Origin: Novosphingobium sp. 17-62-19
GTDB lineage: Bacteria > Pseudomonadota > Alphaproteobacteria > Sphingomonadales > Sphingomonadaceae
Assembly: GCF_002256775.1 (NCBI RefSeq)
Contig: NZ_NCII01000004.1
Coordinates: 1-60,138 of the forward strand
Direction of reading: 5' to 3'
DNA: 60,138 bases
This document shows positions 46,301-49,300 of this stretch, in pieces. Within the stretch, counting starts at the first letter, position 1; every line of letters begins with the position of its first letter. The notes under the pieces were generated by a model, which was not told where the DNA came from, ran no database searches, and saw only the letters and a list, made by a program, of their open reading frames with translations. Both the position numbers and the translations under genes were made by a program.

Positions 46301-49300
46301 TCCTGTCCTCGCTCCAGCAAGGCTTCGCCGTTCCCGCAGGGGCAGACAGCATCACCTTGCGCATCGCTTCAGCCAGTCTCGGCAGCAATGCCGCGCTGCC
46401 GCCCGATGCCTTCGAAATCGCGCTGCTTGATCCGGTCACCGGCGCTTCGTTGCTCGGCGCGATGGGCGGACTTTCGCTCAGCGATGCCTTGCTCAACCTT
46501 CAGGCCGATGGCTCGCTCTACCTCGCACCCGGAGTGACTGTGCAGGGCAATCCGCTCACCGGCGCGGCCATCGTCACGATCTCCCTCGCAGGCGTCGATA
46601 CCAGCAACGGCGCATGGCTCAGCTTCGACCTGATCGGGCAGGGCGCGCTCGACAGCCTTGTGACGGTTGATGATGTCGGCTTCGGCGGCGCAATCAACAG
46701 CCCGCCCGTGGCGCGCGATGATGATGCTGTGGTGGCCGAGGACGGCGAAGTAGCCATCGACCTCCTGTCCAACGATAGCGATGTCGATGGCGACCCGCTG
46801 GCGGTCACCATCCTCACCGCGCCCGCCAACGGCACTCTGCGTGCGCCCACCACACCGGGCGACGCATGGACCTATGTGCCCGATGCCAACTTCAGCGGCA
46901 CCGACAGCTTCACCTATCAGATCAGCGACAACATCAACCCGCCCGCCACGGCCACCGCGCGCATCACGGTGAGCGCCGTCAACGATACGCCGGAAATCAC
47001 TCCGGTAGCCAACCGCAGCGCCACCGTGGGCGAGGCGATTGCTCTGGCGATTGCGGCCAGCGATATCGAGGACGCGGCGCAGGATCTCGTCTTCACCCTG
47101 CTCGAAGGCCCGCAGGGATTGACGCTGTCCCCACAAGGCCAGTTGCAGTGGACAGCGGCGGGCAGCGGCCAGCAAACCGTGCGTCTGCGCGTAACCGACA
47201 GCGGCGGGGCGAGCGCCGAAACCAGCTTCGTCATCGCCGTCACCCCGGCCAACAATGAAGCCCCGCAGATCGCAGCCGTTGCCGCGCAACAGGTGGATGA
47301 AGGCGCAAGCCTCAGCTTCGCCCTTTCCGCCACCGATGCCGATCACGCGGCAGGCGATCTCGTCTACAGCCTCGTCACCGGTCCCGCCGGTGCCACCGTC
47401 TCGCCCGCAGGCCAGTTCAACTGGATCGCCACCGATCAGGCCGCGCAGCAGCCGGTCACCGTGCGCGTCACCGATCCGGCAGGCGCATTCACCGAAACCA
47501 GCTTCGTGATCAACGTGGCGCTGGCGCCGGACAATCTGGCTCCGGTGCCCAATGCCGTCGCCAATCGCACAGTGACGGCAGGCGGCGTGCTGATCGTCCC
47601 GCTTTCCGCCACCGACGATCTCGACGCGCCGAACGATCTGGTCTGGTCGCTGGTCTCCGGCCCGCAAGGATCGGCCGTCTCGCCCACTGGCCAGTTCAGC
47701 TGGCTGGCGAGCGAAGCGCTCGGCCCACAGGACGTGGTCGTGCGCGTAACCGACAGCGGCGGCCTCTTTGCGCAAACCAGCTTCACGGTTACCGTCGAAG
47801 CGCGCGCCAATCAGGCCCCCGCCATCGATCCGGTCAGCAACCGCGCAGTGCAACAGGGCACCGCTGTCAGCCTGCAATTGACCGCGACTGACCCCGATCA
47901 CGCCGCCAACACACTGGTCTTCGAACTCGTCTCCGGCCCGCTCGGAGCTGCCGTATCGACCGACGGCCAGTTCGTCTGGACCGCCGATCTGACCGGCGAT
48001 CAGGCGATCACCGTTCGCGTCACCGATCCTGCCGGAGCCTCGGCGGAAACCAGCTTCGTCATCGCGGTTGCTGCCGTGGGCAACGACGCCCCGCTGCTCG
48101 CCCCGATTGCGGCGCAGGCTGTCATCATTGGTGGCGATGTTACACTCGATCTGGTCGCCAGCGATCCCGACGACGACCTTTCCACCCTGATCTTCGCGCT
48201 GGAAAGCGGCCCGCAAGGCGCTGCGGTCACACCACAGGGCCGCTTCACGTGGACCAGCAACGTGCTTGGCACCGTGCCGGTTACCGTCTCGGTCATCGAT
48301 CCATCGGGCAACCGCGCGGAACGCAGCTTCGACATTACCGTGGGCGCCGTACCCAATATCGCGCCGGTCCTCGCGCCCTTGAACGACCAGACAGCCACCC
48401 AAGGCGATGATCTCGCCTTCCAACTTTCCGCCTTCGATGCCGACGATGCTTTGGCAACGCTGGTGTTCTCGCTGGTTTCTGGTCCACAAGGCGCACAAGT
48501 CACCCCCGACGGGCGGCTGACGTGGCAGGCGGCAACGCTGGGCGATGCGGACTTCACCATCCGCGTCACCGATCCTGACGGTGCGTTCGATGAGCGCAGC
48601 TTCAACATCACGGTGAGCGCGCGTCCCAACATCGCGCCGGTGATCGATCCGCAGCCGGTGGTTTCCGTGGCCGAGGGGCAGCAAGTCCTGCTCGATCTCA
48701 CCGCGACCGACGCCGATGGCCCGGCCGATGCGCTGGCGTGGGAACTGGTTTCCGGCCCTTCAGGCGCAGTGCTTACCCCGCAAGGCAGGCTGACATGGCT
48801 CGCCCCTGATGGCGCGGCGAGTGCCGAGTTTGCGGTCCGGGTCAGCGATGGCAAGGGCGGCATCACCACCGGCACGGTCACTGTCAATGTCACCGATGTC
48901 GCACCTGTCCTGACCGTGGTGGGCAGCGGCAGCGCCGGGGCAGGGCTGGTCTACCGCCTGCAACTCGCGCTGACCGATCCGGGGCAGGATACGCCGCAGG
49001 AATGGCGGATCGACTGGGGCGATGGCACCGTGGTCAGCAGCCTCGCCGGAACGGCATCGGCGGCAGAGCACGTCTTTGCAGGCGCGGGCCGCTTTACCGT
49101 GCGCGCCACTTTGCGTAACGAGGACGGGACTTTCACCGCGCAGCCGCTGGTGGTTGATGTCGCCGCAGCGCCGCTCTTGCAAGTCACCGGCAGCGGAATC
49201 GTCGGTGGCAGGCTGGTCGTCCGCTTCTCGCAAGCGCTGGCGGCCTTGCCGCTGACCGGCACTCCGGTCACGCTGGTCGGCTCGGCGGTCGGCGCTGTCA